A stretch of 24,490 bases of DNA. Source: Prochlorococcus sp. AG-315-I14 (lineage in GTDB: Bacteria > Cyanobacteriota > Cyanobacteriia > PCC-6307 > Cyanobiaceae). The notes under the pieces are model-generated. The model saw nothing but the letters and a program-made list of their open reading frames with translations, did no database searches and was not told where the DNA came from. The position numbers and the translations under genes were made by a program. The stretch is from the NCBI GenBank assembly GCA_003283665.1, contig QBWF01000013.1, positions 1-24,490 on the forward strand, read 5' to 3'. The number at the start of each line of letters is the position of its first letter. The stretch's first letter is position 1. This document shows, piece after piece, positions 15,449 through 24,176 of the stretch.

Positions 15449-15955
15449 TTAAGCAACATTTTTATCATTTGCTTCATTTGCTTCAGGTATTACTGAAAAA
15501 GTTTGATGAAACTTTTCAGAGAGAGTTATCCAGAATGATCTTCCATCCTTTTGACGCCTACGCTCAACAAAATTTTTATCCACGAGGTCTTTAATATGAT
15601 CGTATGCACCGGAACCTCTTAATTCAACTAATTCAGATTGGAGAATTCTTTTTTTTAAAGCAACTGTTGCAAGTGTTCTGAGTGTTGCTATCGATAAGTC
15701 AGCAGGTAATAAATCTTGAACCAATTCTCCGAGTCCTTGCCTTAGTTGCAAACAATAAAAACCATTATTTTCATTAATTTCAAGTGCAGTATCACGTTGG
15801 GCATATCCAGCTTTTAATTCCCAAAGTGCTTTTTCTACATTATCTAAATCTTCATGGAGAAGTTCTGACATCTCTTTAGAAGGTGTAGGCCTTCCTTTTA
15901 GATACAGAATCCCTTCAATCCTTGCTGGTAATGAGATTTGTTGTCCCTCACTCAT
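15449..15955 (-). CDS. scpB: Segregation and condensation protein B
   Basis: ScpB is the winged-helix kite subunit of the SMC-ScpAB condensin complex that compacts and segregates the chromosome. From the ATG at 15955 the product is 168 residues and begins MSEGQQISLPARIEGILYLKGRP. This is the usual ScpB opening, followed by the first winged helix (EMSELLHEDLDNVEKALWELKAGY) and the second (LSIATLRTLATVALKKRILQSELVELRGSGAYDHIKDLVDKNFV). The conserved RG...A..H...L pattern near the end is clear. An upstream ATG at 16027 would add 24 lysine-rich residues and overlap ilvA by 17 bases; I prefer the internal start because it matches the family. It sits between ilvA and the YggT gene. Confidence 0.93.
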   Translation of the reverse strand: MSEGQQISLPARIEGILYLKGRPTPSKEMSELLHEDLDNVEKALWELKAGYAQRDTALEINENNGFYCLQLRQGLGELVQDLLPADLSIATLRTLATVALKKRILQSELVELRGSGAYDHIKDLVDKNFVERRRQKDGRSFWITLSEKFHQTFSVIPEANEANDKNVA

Positions 15956-16010
15956 GGTTTTTATTGGATAATTGCGATCTTTTTTTTTGCCATACTTAAA
16001 AATACCTTGT

Positions 16011-17555
16011 CTATTCGCACTGCGCACCTAAAAATAATTTATATGCAGGATTATCTGTTTCGTTCCAGTTTTTATAACCAATAGCATTGACAAATTTTGT
16101 CCATCCACTTATTTCAGATTCTTTTACTAGTACACCAATAACAATCCTACCTGTATCGGCTCCATGATTTCTATAGTGAAAAATGCTAATACTCCATTCA
16201 GGGCGCATTGAATTTACGAATCTCATTAATGCACCTGGTCTTTCTGGAAATTCGAATCTATAAAGTAGCTCTTTATATTTTTCTTCTGTTATTTGATTTA
16301 TAGAACTTGGCAGCCTCCCACCAACCATATGCCTTAAATGTACCTTTGAAAATTCATCATTGCTGAGGTCTGAGCAATTAAAACCATTGCTTTTTATTTC
16401 TGCTATTAAGTTTCTTCTATCTTTAAGGTCAGAAACCTCTATTCCCATAAAGATTTGCGCTTCTTTTCCTTTAGAAATTCTATAACTAAACTCAGTTAGG
16501 CTACGTGATCCAAGTGCTAAACATAAAAGTTTTAAACTGCCTGCTTTCTCTGGAATTTCTACTGCCAACATAGCTTCTCTATCTTCACCTAATTCGGCCC
16601 TTTCCGCTACAAAACGGAGTCTTTCAAAATTCATATTTGCTCCACAAGCGACAGCAACGAGATTTTGGTTTTCTAATTTATCCGTTGCAATATCAGATTT
16701 TAGACCTGCTATCGCTAATGCTCCAGCTGGTTCAAGAATAGAACGGGTGTCTTCAAATACATCTTTAATTGCAGCACATATTTCATCCGTTGAAACGGTA
16801 ACCATTTTATCTACAGTTTTTTTTGCTAAAGCAAATGTTTCATCTCCAACTTTTCTTACAGCTACTCCATCAGCAAAAAGACCCACATTATCTAATTCAA
16901 TTATTTTATTTGCCTTTAGAGAAAGTGTCATTGCACAAGCATCTTCAGGTTCAACACCAATAATTTTAATTTCTGGCCATATAGCTTTTATATATGCTCC
17001 GACGCCAGAAATAAGACCTCCTCCTCCTACCGCAAGATAGATTGCATCAGGTTTTTTATTGCTTTGTCTAAGTATTTCAATTCCTATAGTTCCTTGCCCT
17101 GCAATCACTTCTGGATCGTTGAATGGGTGAATAAAGGTGAGGTCTTCTTTTTTAGAAATTTCTATCGCCTTTTTATATGATTCATCATATGTTTCTCCAA
17201 ATAAAACTACTTCAGCCTTAAGAGATTCAACTGCCTTAATTTTCATGAATGGAGTAGTAATCGGCATCACGATTAAAGCCCTGCATTTCATGAATGATGC
17301 GCTCATTGCAACTCCTTGTGCATGATTCCCAGCACTTGAAGCTATGACACCTTTTTTTAATTCATCTTTATTTAATTGAGACATCCGGTTGAATGCACCC
17401 CTTATTTTGAAAGAAAAAACAGGCTGGAGGTCTTCTCTTTTTAACCAAACATTATTTTTTAGTCTTTTACTGAGGTTTTCTGCTCTTTCTAATGGGGTTT
17501 CTTTAGCTACGTCATAAACACGTGCTCTTAGGATTTTTTGTAAATAGTCCTCCAT
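16011..17555 (-). CDS. ilvA: Threonine ammonia-lyase (threonine dehydratase), biosynthetic
   Basis: IlvA deaminates threonine to 2-oxobutanoate, the committed step to isoleucine, and is feedback-inhibited by isoleucine. The 514-residue product has the PLP fold. The Schiff-base lysine is Lys50 in PVFSFKIRGAFNRM, the substrate loop is SSAGNHAQGVA, and the phosphate-binding glycine loop is VGGGGLISG near 175-183. The C-terminal 190 residues form two ACT-like regulatory subdomains (AVEIPEKAGSLKLLCLALG and RFEFPERPGALMRFVNSM), which marks the biosynthetic rather than catabolic enzyme. It is divergent from dxs; the shared 118-base gap contains an inverted repeat. scpB follows on the same strand. 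Confidence 0.96.
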   Translation of the reverse strand: MEDYLQKILRARVYDVAKETPLERAENLSKRLKNNVWLKREDLQPVFSFKIRGAFNRMSQLNKDELKKGVIASSAGNHAQGVAMSASFMKCRALIVMPITTPFMKIKAVESLKAEVVLFGETYDESYKKAIEISKKEDLTFIHPFNDPEVIAGQGTIGIEILRQSNKKPDAIYLAVGGGGLISGVGAYIKAIWPEIKIIGVEPEDACAMTLSLKANKIIELDNVGLFADGVAVRKVGDETFALAKKTVDKMVTVSTDEICAAIKDVFEDTRSILEPAGALAIAGLKSDIATDKLENQNLVAVACGANMNFERLRFVAERAELGEDREAMLAVEIPEKAGSLKLLCLALGSRSLTEFSYRISKGKEAQIFMGIEVSDLKDRRNLIAEIKSNGFNCSDLSNDEFSKVHLRHMVGGRLPSSINQITEEKYKELLYRFEFPERPGALMRFVNSMRPEWSISIFHYRNHGADTGRIVIGVLVKESEISGWTKFVNAIGYKNWNETDNPAYKLFLGAQCE

Positions 17556-17626
17556 GTCTAGTTTCTCAGGGTTTGTTGATGTATATATTTTCTACACTTC
17601 ATTTGTTCTTCACCAAGTTTTAGCAA

Positions 17627-17650
17627 AATGTAGGCTAGATCTCCTACATT
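17627..17650. promoter_or_regulatory. Inverted repeat in the dxs leader / ilvA-dxs intergenic region
   Basis: Perfect 8-base arms AATGTAGG and CCTACATT flank the 8-base spacer CTAGATCT, ending 23 bases before the dxs ATG. It could be an operator for a dimeric regulator or a short RNA hairpin. It is not an NtcA site: GTA and TAC are 12 bases apart rather than 8. It does not match the LexA box I know for cyanobacteria. The role is unproven. Confidence 0.4.
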
Positions 17651-17673
17651 AGTAGAAATAATCTCAGAGATAT

Positions 17674-19560
17674 ATGCTTCTGAGCGAATTAACTCATCCA
17701 AATGAGCTTTTAGGCTTATCCATTAGTGAACTAGAGGATGTAGCGTGTCAAATTCGTGAGAGACATCTTCAAGTTGTTTCAACTAGTGGAGGACATCTTG
17801 GTCCAGGATTAGGTGTTGTTGAATTGACTCTTGCTCTTTATCAGACATTAGATCTAGATAAAGATAGAGTTATTTGGGATGTTGGGCATCAAGCTTATCC
17901 ACATAAGTTAATTACAGGAAGATTTAACGAATTTGATTCTCTTAGACAAGAAAAAGGTGTAGCAGGTTATTTGAAAAGATCAGAAAGCGATTTTGATCAT
18001 TTTGGAGCTGGTCATGCGAGTACCTCTATTTCTGCGGCTCTTGGAATGGCGATTGCTAGAGATAAAAGAAATGAAAACTTTAAATGTGTTGCCGTAATAG
18101 GAGATGGGGCCTTAACAGGGGGCATGGCACTAGAAGCCATTAATCATGCCGGTCATTTGCCTAAGACACCATTATTAGTGGTTTTAAATGATAATGATAT
18201 GTCCATATCTCCTCCTGTCGGGGCCCTCTCAACTTATTTAAATCGAATGCGCCATAGTCCTCCTGTGCAATTTATATCTGATAGTGTTCAGGAGAGCGTT
18301 AAGAACCTTCCATTTATGGGAGGTGCTATTAATGAAGAAATTAAATCTATTTCAGGTAGTGTTCGTCGTTTAGCTGTGCCAAAAGTAGGAGCAGTTTTTG
18401 AAGAATTAGGCTTTACATATATGGGACCTGTTGATGGTCATGATATTGCTGAATTAACAAGAACTTTTAATTCAGCTCATAGAGTCGGTGGTCCAGTAAT
18501 GGTTCATGTTGTTACAACAAAAGGAAAAGGGTATCCATATGCTGAAGCTGATCAAGTTGGATATCATGCACAGTCAGCATTTGATTTAACTACTGGTAAA
18601 TCACTTCCTTCTAAAACACCTAAGCCCCCAAGTTTTAGTAAGGTTTTTGGGCAAACATTAGTGAAACTATGTGAGCAGAACAGCAAAATAATCGGAATAA
18701 CAGCTGCTATGGCAGAGGGTACTGCCTTAAATCTATTGCAAAAAACTATACCTTCTCAATATGTTGATGTAGGAATAGCAGAGCAACATGCCGTCACACT
18801 TGCTGGTGGAATGGCTTGTGAAGGGCTGAAGCCTGTTGTAGCTATCTATAGTACTTTCTTACAACGTGCTTATGACCAATTAATTCACGATATTGGTATC
18901 CAAAACTTACCTGTAACTTTTGTACTTGATAGGGCCGGTATTGTTGGCGCAGATGGGCCTACACATCAAGGTCAATATGATATTAGTTATTTAAGATGCG
19001 TGCCCAATTTTGTTGTTATGGCACCTAAAGATGAGTCGGAATTGCAGCAAATGTTAGTAACTTGTTTAAATCATAATGGCCCTTCTGCATTAAGAATTCC
19101 TAGAGGGTCTGGAGAAGGGGCACCATTAATGGAGGAAGGTTGGGAGTCAATAGAGATTGGTAAAGCAGAACTGTTGCAAGAAGGAGAGGATTTACTGATT
19201 ATTGGTTATGGTTCTATGGTTTTACCTGCTATGAAAACTGCCGCTATACTTAAAAATTCAGGTATAAAATGTAGTGTTTTAAATGCTCGCTTTATTAGAC
19301 CTTTAGATGAAGAGACTATTCATCCTTTGGTTAAAGAAATTGGCAAAGTTGTCACAATGGAAGAAGGAACTCTTCTAGGTGGATTTGGTTCAGCTGTAGT
19401 TGAATCTCTCAGTGATAATAATATTTTATCTCATACTCTTAGAATAGGAATCCCAGACAAGCTTGTACACCATGCTAGTCCTCAACAAAGCAAGGAATCA
19501 TTAGGGTTAACTCCAACATTAATGGCGGAGAAAATTAAGAATAAATTTAATTTTAATTGA
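17674..19560 (+). CDS. dxs: 1-deoxy-D-xylulose-5-phosphate synthase
   Basis: DXS condenses pyruvate and glyceraldehyde 3-phosphate using thiamine diphosphate, the first and usually rate-limiting step of the MEP pathway that feeds carotenoids, the chlorophyll phytyl tail and quinones. The 628-residue product has the catalytic histidine in [10 protein letters not shown] (His41). The TPP motif runs from GDG (143-145) to NDND (172-175), and the transketolase-type pyrimidine domain includes [16 protein letters not shown] and [15 protein letters not shown]. The C-terminal domain includes [11 protein letters not shown] and [16 protein letters not shown]. It is full-length. An AGAG just upstream of the ATG lies within ATCTCAGAGAT (17661-17671), an 11-base palindrome. 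It is convergent with psaK. Confidence 0.97.
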   Translation: MLLSELTHPNELLGLSISELEDVACQIRERHLQVVSTSGGHLGPGLGVVELTLALYQTLDLDKDRVIWDVGHQAYPHKLITGRFNEFDSLRQEKGVAGYLKRSESDFDHFGAGHASTSISAALGMAIARDKRNENFKCVAVIGDGALTGGMALEAINHAGHLPKTPLLVVLNDNDMSISPPVGALSTYLNRMRHSPPVQFISDSVQESVKNLPFMGGAINEEIKSISGSVRRLAVPKVGAVFEELGFTYMGPVDGHDIAELTRTFNSAHRVGGPVMVHVVTTKGKGYPYAEADQVGYHAQSAFDLTTGKSLPSKTPKPPSFSKVFGQTLVKLCEQNSKIIGITAAMAEGTALNLLQKTIPSQYVDVGIAEQHAVTLAGGMACEGLKPVVAIYSTFLQRAYDQLIHDIGIQNLPVTFVLDRAGIVGADGPTHQGQYDISYLRCVPNFVVMAPKDESELQQMLVTCLNHNGPSALRIPRGSGEGAPLMEEGWESIEIGKAELLQEGEDLLIIGYGSMVLPAMKTAAILKNSGIKCSVLNARFIRPLDEETIHPLVKEIGKVVTMEEGTLLGGFGSAVVESLSDNNILSHTLRIGIPDKLVHHASPQQSKESLGLTPTLMAEKIKNKFNFN

Positions 19561-19590
19561 AGCATTATTTAGAAATTTCTAAATAATGCT
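19561..19590. terminator. Bidirectional terminator between dxs and psaK
   Basis: A perfect 30-base palindrome, arm AGCATTATTTAGAAA and its exact complement with no spacer, begins right after the dxs stop codon. It would fold to a stable hairpin in RNA from either strand and sits between two convergent genes. On the + strand it is followed by TTGTATTT, a modest T-rich tail. Symmetry and position strongly suggest a shared intrinsic terminator. Confidence 0.75.
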
Positions 19591-19610
19591 TTGTATTTAT
19601 AAACTCTTAG

Positions 19611-19874
19611 TTATAAAACTCCTCTTGCTGCTAGACCAAGAATTGATCCAATTCCCAATACGTGTCCAAGACAATTCGCAGCGACAACTGAACCATGACT
19701 TAGTCCACCAAAATACTGGGAGTTAGGAATAGCAAAACCCTCATTAGGCTTTTCGATATTCGCTCTTGCTATTGCATAAGCAAGAATATTGCAAAAGATC
19801 ATAATAACAGCACATTTTGGTGACCATTGAAAAGTAACTGGATCAGCAGCGGCTAAAAGCGTTGTGAACATCAT
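19611..19874 (-). CDS. psaK: Photosystem I reaction center subunit PsaK
   Basis: PsaK is a peripheral two-helix subunit of photosystem I that binds antenna chlorophyll at the edge of the monomer. The 87-residue product starts MMFTTLLAAADPVTFQWSPK and has a first hydrophobic segment (AVIMIFCNILAYAIARANI). The loop EKPNEGFAIPNSQYFGGLSHGSV follows, then a second helix NCLGHVLGIGSILGLAARGVL. The GLSH...GHVLGIG pattern is typical of PsaK. Two adjacent ATGs (19874 and 19871) and a TTG at 19883 are possible starts; the ATGs fit the family. It is the last gene of a minus-strand series, 54 bases behind DUF3593, and ends at the shared terminator with dxs. A minus-strand TATAAG at 19890-19895 might give it its own promoter. 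Confidence 0.93.
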   Translation of the reverse strand: MMFTTLLAAADPVTFQWSPKCAVIMIFCNILAYAIARANIEKPNEGFAIPNSQYFGGLSHGSVVAANCLGHVLGIGSILGLAARGVL

Positions 19875-19928
19875 GAATACCAATACTTACTTATATCTTC
19901 CTTGATAATGGGCACTTTTGCAGAATTG

Positions 19929-20273
19929 TTAATCACCTCTTAAAAGTTTTTCACTTCTAAGCTCCTGAAGCATTAATACAAAACCGTAAACAACTAAGCC
20001 ATCACTTACTGTCAAAAATAATTCAGCTAATCCATGAAGTACATCTATATTAGTCAATTCGGCATCAAAGTATACTTTAGCTATTATTGCTAAAATAATG
20101 GTCATAAATACAAATAGAAGCGTCAATCTAAAACCCAATAAAGAAAGTTTTGGAATTGATACTGATTTTTTTGCATATTTTAAAAATATAAGATAAGGGA
20201 TCAATGAAAGAACAAAAAATGGACTTGGATCTATTTCTCCAATTGACTCTAGGCTAAATATAGACAAGTCCAT
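19929..20273 (-). CDS. DUF3593 family membrane protein
   Basis: The 114-residue product has three hydrophobic segments (FFVLSLIPYLIFLKYAKK, LTLLFVFMTIILAIIAKVYF and DGLVVYGFVLMLQEL), joined by a loop containing DVLHGLAELFLTVSDG. This arrangement matches the DUF3593 family of cyanobacteria and plastids, whose role is unknown to me. Its ATG shares one base with the stop of the preceding DUF2499 gene (TAATG overlap), so the two are almost certainly translated together and may form a complex. psaK follows on the same strand. Confidence 0.83.
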   Translation of the reverse strand: MDLSIFSLESIGEIDPSPFFVLSLIPYLIFLKYAKKSVSIPKLSLLGFRLTLLFVFMTIILAIIAKVYFDAELTNIDVLHGLAELFLTVSDGLVVYGFVLMLQELRSEKLLRGD

Positions 20274-20578
20274 TATGTGGTTTTGGTAGTTTCTTTTTTA
20301 TATATATTCCAAGCTGCAAAGGCTAAACATGAATTACCTAGCATTGTTAATGCAGATTGAACAACAACAAGTCCTTTTAAATCTATATTATTATCAAATA
20401 TATGCCAGGTAATAGCTGCCATAGCACTGGCAAGGTTTGGAAGCATTGCAATCGCTAACAAACCTAATGATTTATTACTAGAAACTACTGATATATGATT
20501 AATGATTATTATTGCAAGAGTCCATTCGAACAATGTAGCAATATGAATAAACCAAGTTCCTAGAGATAATTCATGCAT
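20273..20578 (-). CDS. DUF2499 family membrane protein
   Basis: The 101-residue product begins MHELSLGTWFIHIATLFEWT, the characteristic opening of DUF2499 proteins (LS..TW..H..T..EW), and has about three membrane segments. It also contains AMLPNLASAMAAITWHIFDN and a C-terminal stretch ALTMLGNSCLAFAAWNIYK. The family is found in cyanobacteria and plants and is of unknown function. It is fused or adjacent to DUF3593 in several organisms as I recall. Here the two genes overlap by one base. The 84-base gap to rpmB upstream could hold a separate promoter (TTTATAAAG on the minus strand). Confidence 0.85.
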   Translation of the reverse strand: MHELSLGTWFIHIATLFEWTLAIIIINHISVVSSNKSLGLLAIAMLPNLASAMAAITWHIFDNNIDLKGLVVVQSALTMLGNSCLAFAAWNIYKKETTKTT

Positions 20579-20662
20579 TTTCTTTATCTTTATAAAAAGC
20601 TTGATTGTAAATATATTCTCAAAAAAGTTCTTCTATACATTTATGGGATTAATTAAATTAAA

Positions 20663-20899
20663 TTAGATTTTGTTTAAATCTACTCCTAAAGACTTTGCAT
20701 ATGGTCCTAAACCCTTCTTTTGAATTGTTTTAAGTGCTCTAGTAGTTACACGAATATTTATCCATTTTTTTCCTTCTTCCCACCATAATCTACGTTGTTG
20801 CAGATTTGCTTGCTGAAGTTTCTTAGTTCTGATGTGAGAATGACTTACTGACATTCCGTTATTAGCTCTTGTGCCTGTTAATTGGCAAACTCTCGACAT
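20663..20899 (-). CDS. rpmB: 50S ribosomal protein L28
   Basis: The 78-residue product is bL28, a small basic protein of the large ribosomal subunit. It starts [20 protein letters not shown], matching the family's C-x-x-x-G-x(n)-G-x-x-V-S-H-S pattern. The central [23 protein letters not shown] and the C-terminal [14 protein letters not shown] segment (the L28 V-s-t-r-A-L-r-t-I signature) follow. The length is typical. It lies 41 bases after htpG on the same strand. Confidence 0.97.
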   Translation of the reverse strand: MSRVCQLTGTRANNGMSVSHSHIRTKKLQQANLQQRRLWWEEGKKWINIRVTTRALKTIQKKGLGPYAKSLGVDLNKI

Positions 20900-20940
20900 T
20901 TTTTTTTATCTTTTTTACTATCTTACCAAAGAGGAGATGA

Positions 20941-22848
20941 TTAAACGTATTTTTGCATTAATTTGCCCATAAGTTCGGCATTTCTATTTTGAAAATTTGC
21001 AATATCTTTATTGTCGAGCCCTCCTATTGAAAGTTTTGCCATTTCGTAAACATGTATAGCAATTTCATTAGTTAATGAATTCTGATCATTTTTGTTAGTA
21101 TTTTCTATAATTATTTTAGGGGAGTTTAATCTTAGTAACCCCTCAATTAGAGGATGGTTAGAATTAATTATTAAATTATGGTATTCAGGTAAACCAGGCA
21201 TTTTCTGTTCCATTAAGGCAGTAATATCGTTAATCCTTCTCATTTGTTCTGGTAAAAGAATTAAGGAAGGTGGTGAATTTTCGCCCTTTAGAGATTGAAC
21301 TTTAACAGTTACCTTATCATTTTGAATGGCTTGACTAATAAGATTTTTTAAATTATCAGATTTTGTATTTCCATCCTTATCTGCAATCTCAGGAGTTTCT
21401 TCTTTATTGATTTCATCAATTTCCGAATCGACCCTTACGAAATTAATATCTTTATTTTTATCTTCAAGCCAAGGGATAAATTGCGTATCTATAACTGTAT
21501 CTAATTTAAGAACCTCCTTACCTTGAGAGGTCCATAGATTAAGTGCAGCTGATTGAGAAATTTCATCAGTTGAATATAAAATCTTGTTATTATCTTCTCC
21601 AAGTCTAGCTTTATATCCTTCTAAGGTAGTAAAGGTTTTAGAATTGGCAGTGACTAGTTCTGTATTATTTGTTTTATCAGAATCAGATGATTTTTTAGTA
21701 GTTGAATATAAGATAATATCTTTAATATGATCTGCAAATTTATCATCTTCCATTGCTCCTATTTTTATAAATGGAGCTATTGAATCCCATATCTCTGCGT
21801 AGAATTGTAGTTCACTTTTTTGTAGGCTTTTAAGTTTATCAGCGAGTTTTTTTGCTATAAAATTACCTATAGATTTAACTCTCCTATCAGATTGCAATGC
21901 ACTTCTACTAACATTTAATGGTATATCCTGAGAGTCAATAACTCCTCGTAGAGGTAAAAGATATCTTGGGACAATTTCTTTAATTGAATCACTTACAAAG
22001 ACTTGATTACAGAATAATTTAATCTCACCACTTTCCCAATCTGCCCGCCCACTTATTTTTGGAAAGTATAATATTCCTTGTAAATTGTAAGGGTAATCAG
22101 TATTCAAATGAACCCATAATAAAGGTTCACCTTGGAAAGGATATAAATACTTATATAATTCAATATAATCCTCATCTTTTAAATTTTGCTTGTTTTCTCT
22201 CCATGGTGGGTTCATTTTATTTATCACTTCATCATCTAGAGAGATTTTAATGGGCATAAAATCACAATATTTTTTAATTAAATTCTTAATTCTAGTAGGT
22301 TCAATATACTCAATTTCTTCTTGCATTAAATGTAAAACAATATCAGTTCCAATATGTTCCTTGTCAGTATCTTCAAGTGAATATTGAGGCGATCCATTAC
22401 ATTTCCACTTTATTGATTGAGATTCCTGTGTCGCTGATTTAGTGATTATCTCAACTTCATCTGAAACCATAAAACTTGAATAGAATCCAAGGCCAAAATG
22501 TCCTATAAATCCGTCATCAGGTTGTTTGTATTTTTCAAGAAATTCTTCAGCACTTGAAAAGGCTACTTGATTAATATATTTTTTAATTTCTTCTGCTGTC
22601 ATGCCAATTCCATTATCACTAATTGTCAATGTTTTTAATTCTCTATTAATTGATATATTTATCTTCTCATCTTCTGCTTCTATGCAGTCTCCTGCAAATG
22701 CAGCCATTTTTCTCTTTTTTATTGCATCAACTGCATTACTAACTAATTCTCTTATGAATATCTCATGATCTGAGTAAACTGCCTTTTTGATTATAGGAAA
22801 TATATTTTCAGTGTGAATAAGAATTGTTCCTTCTTCTTGCAATGCCAT
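20941..22848 (-). CDS. htpG: Chaperone protein HtpG (bacterial Hsp90)
   Basis: HtpG is a dimeric ATP-dependent chaperone. The 635-residue product has the GHKL ATPase domain with ELVSNAVDA (34-42), DNGIGM (78-83) and GHFGLGFYS (116-124), all conserved nucleotide-binding motifs. The middle domain has FPKISGRADWESGEIKLFCNQVFVSD and LRGVIDSQDIPLNVSR (the latter including the catalytic-loop arginine). The C-terminal dimerisation domain contains LPEQMRRINDI. As in other bacteria there is no MEEVD tail. The charged segment between middle and C-terminal domains (around 490-520, rich in Asp/Glu/Asn/Lys) is longer than in E. coli to my eye, but this was not aligned. It lies 122 bases after hisZ. Confidence 0.96.
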   Translation of the reverse strand: MALQEEGTILIHTENIFPIIKKAVYSDHEIFIRELVSNAVDAIKKRKMAAFAGDCIEAEDEKINISINRELKTLTISDNGIGMTAEEIKKYINQVAFSSAEEFLEKYKQPDDGFIGHFGLGFYSSFMVSDEVEIITKSATQESQSIKWKCNGSPQYSLEDTDKEHIGTDIVLHLMQEEIEYIEPTRIKNLIKKYCDFMPIKISLDDEVINKMNPPWRENKQNLKDEDYIELYKYLYPFQGEPLLWVHLNTDYPYNLQGILYFPKISGRADWESGEIKLFCNQVFVSDSIKEIVPRYLLPLRGVIDSQDIPLNVSRSALQSDRRVKSIGNFIAKKLADKLKSLQKSELQFYAEIWDSIAPFIKIGAMEDDKFADHIKDIILYSTTKKSSDSDKTNNTELVTANSKTFTTLEGYKARLGEDNNKILYSTDEISQSAALNLWTSQGKEVLKLDTVIDTQFIPWLEDKNKDINFVRVDSEIDEINKEETPEIADKDGNTKSDNLKNLISQAIQNDKVTVKVQSLKGENSPPSLILLPEQMRRINDITALMEQKMPGLPEYHNLIINSNHPLIEGLLRLNSPKIIIENTNKNDQNSLTNEIAIHVYEMAKLSIGGLDNKDIANFQNRNAELMGKLMQKYV

Positions 22849-22866
22849 CGTTTTTACTTTTTTTTT

Positions 22867-22872
22867 ATTCTA
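22867..22872 (-). promoter_or_regulatory. Putative -10 element for htpG
   Basis: The minus strand reads TAGAAT about 20 bases before the htpG ATG. There is no -35 box and no CIRCE repeat. Weak support. Confidence 0.22.
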
Positions 22873-22970
22873 GCTTGTTAAATATTTTTTTATGCTTCTA
22901 TCTTTAAACTATGATTAAAATTAGAATAAAATTATCATTTGCTGACAAAGAATATCCTTGTAAAAGATGA

Positions 22971-24143
22971 TTACTCTATCCACTCTAGTTTTGTACATCT
23001 GTTAGCTGTTAATAAATTTGTTGCATAGTCTTTAGACTCACTAGGCTCGTAATCAATAATTGAAATTATACCTTTTTCATGTAGCTCTTTTTGATGCTTT
23101 AATGCTTCATTAAAGTTCTCTATATTTTTAAAAGCAATTAGCACTTTTTCATTGTTGTTATTTATTTCTGAGGTGTCGAAAGTCAATTCTCTCAATTTAT
23201 CTATGCTAAAACTAAAACCAACTCCATAAGCATTGATGTCATTCTCATTAAATTTCTTAACGAGTTCGTCGTAGCGACCTCCTTGAGCCAGGACTATTGG
23301 CGTTTCTGATAGATATGATATTAATTCAAAGGTAATTCCTGAATATAGATTATATTTAGTTTGTAATGTTGGATCAAACTGGATATTAATCTCTTCAGCT
23401 TTAGCTAGTGGGATAATAATAGAAAATAGTTCTTCTAACTTTTTTATATAATCATTAGTTCCATAAATATCCTTTATAGATTTAAGTACAGATTCTGGAT
23501 CACCACGTAGGTTCATTATTCGCTTCAATAATTTTTTTTGATTAACTTCTAAATCAATTTGATGTAACTTTATAAGGTCAAATTTGACTAGTATATCTTT
23601 TATTATATTTCTATTCTTATTGAATGATGTTAAAATTAAGTCCATTATATACGTATTTCCGATAAGTAATGTCGTTTTATGTTTTCTACTTAATTTTATC
23701 GTTTTAAGGGCTTCAATTAATAGAGATAGTAATTCTATTTCTGCCTTTATTCCCTGAATTCCAATTATTTCAATACCACTTTGCATTGTTTCTTCAATAT
23801 CAATACCTCCATCTATTCCATTATTACATTTGAATGAATTCCCAGTCGAACAAAATCTTAGAGGCCTTTCAAATTTTTTAAATCTTGTGGATGATGCTCT
23901 TACAATTGATGCTGTCATCTCTGGCCTTAATCCAATTGGTTCATCTGCAACTATTTTTAGGATTTCATTAGATGATATTCCACCTGCTGCCATCAATGTT
24001 TCTATTCGTTCAAGGTGTGGTGGAGATATTTGCTCGTACCCCCACAAGTGGTAAAGAGATGAAAGTTTAGATGCAATAAGATGATTACGTTTTACTTGTT
24101 CTGGATTTAAGTCTCTTGCTCCAGATGCTGGTTGCATTGTCAT
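22971..24143 (-). CDS. hisZ: ATP phosphoribosyltransferase regulatory subunit HisZ
   Basis: HisZ is a paralogue of histidyl-tRNA synthetase that pairs with a short HisG to form the first enzyme of histidine biosynthesis. The 390-residue product resembles the class II synthetase core: GARDLNPEQ near the N-terminus, the motif 2 region LRPEMTASIVRA and RPLRFCSTGNSF, a QSGIEIIG segment, and the histidine-site motif VLAQGGRYDELVKKF near 290. It lacks the length and C-terminal anticodon-binding domain of a true HisRS (about 420-430 residues), and its C-terminus is short and degenerate. The start may be Met1 or Met3 (MTMQPASGARD). It lies 33 bases after the inositol monophosphatase gene. The matching hisG is not in the window. 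Confidence 0.9.
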   Translation of the reverse strand: MTMQPASGARDLNPEQVKRNHLIASKLSSLYHLWGYEQISPPHLERIETLMAAGGISSNEILKIVADEPIGLRPEMTASIVRASSTRFKKFERPLRFCSTGNSFKCNNGIDGGIDIEETMQSGIEIIGIQGIKAEIELLSLLIEALKTIKLSRKHKTTLLIGNTYIMDLILTSFNKNRNIIKDILVKFDLIKLHQIDLEVNQKKLLKRIMNLRGDPESVLKSIKDIYGTNDYIKKLEELFSIIIPLAKAEEINIQFDPTLQTKYNLYSGITFELISYLSETPIVLAQGGRYDELVKKFNENDINAYGVGFSFSIDKLRELTFDTSEINNNNEKVLIAFKNIENFNEALKHQKELHEKGIISIIDYEPSESKDYATNLLTANRCTKLEWIE

Positions 24144-24176
24144 TATTTTGTTTTTATTTGTTTAGGATCACATGAA

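Noticed and set aside
22911..22970. 19-residue + strand frame (starts MIKIRIKL) abutting the hisZ stop codon
   Set aside because: Too short, with no membrane segment or motif and no other coding signal; likely chance, although its stop is exactly adjacent to hisZ.
22971..24143. Reading this gene as histidyl-tRNA synthetase
   Set aside because: Too short, and no C-terminal anticodon-binding domain; the HisZ interpretation explains both.
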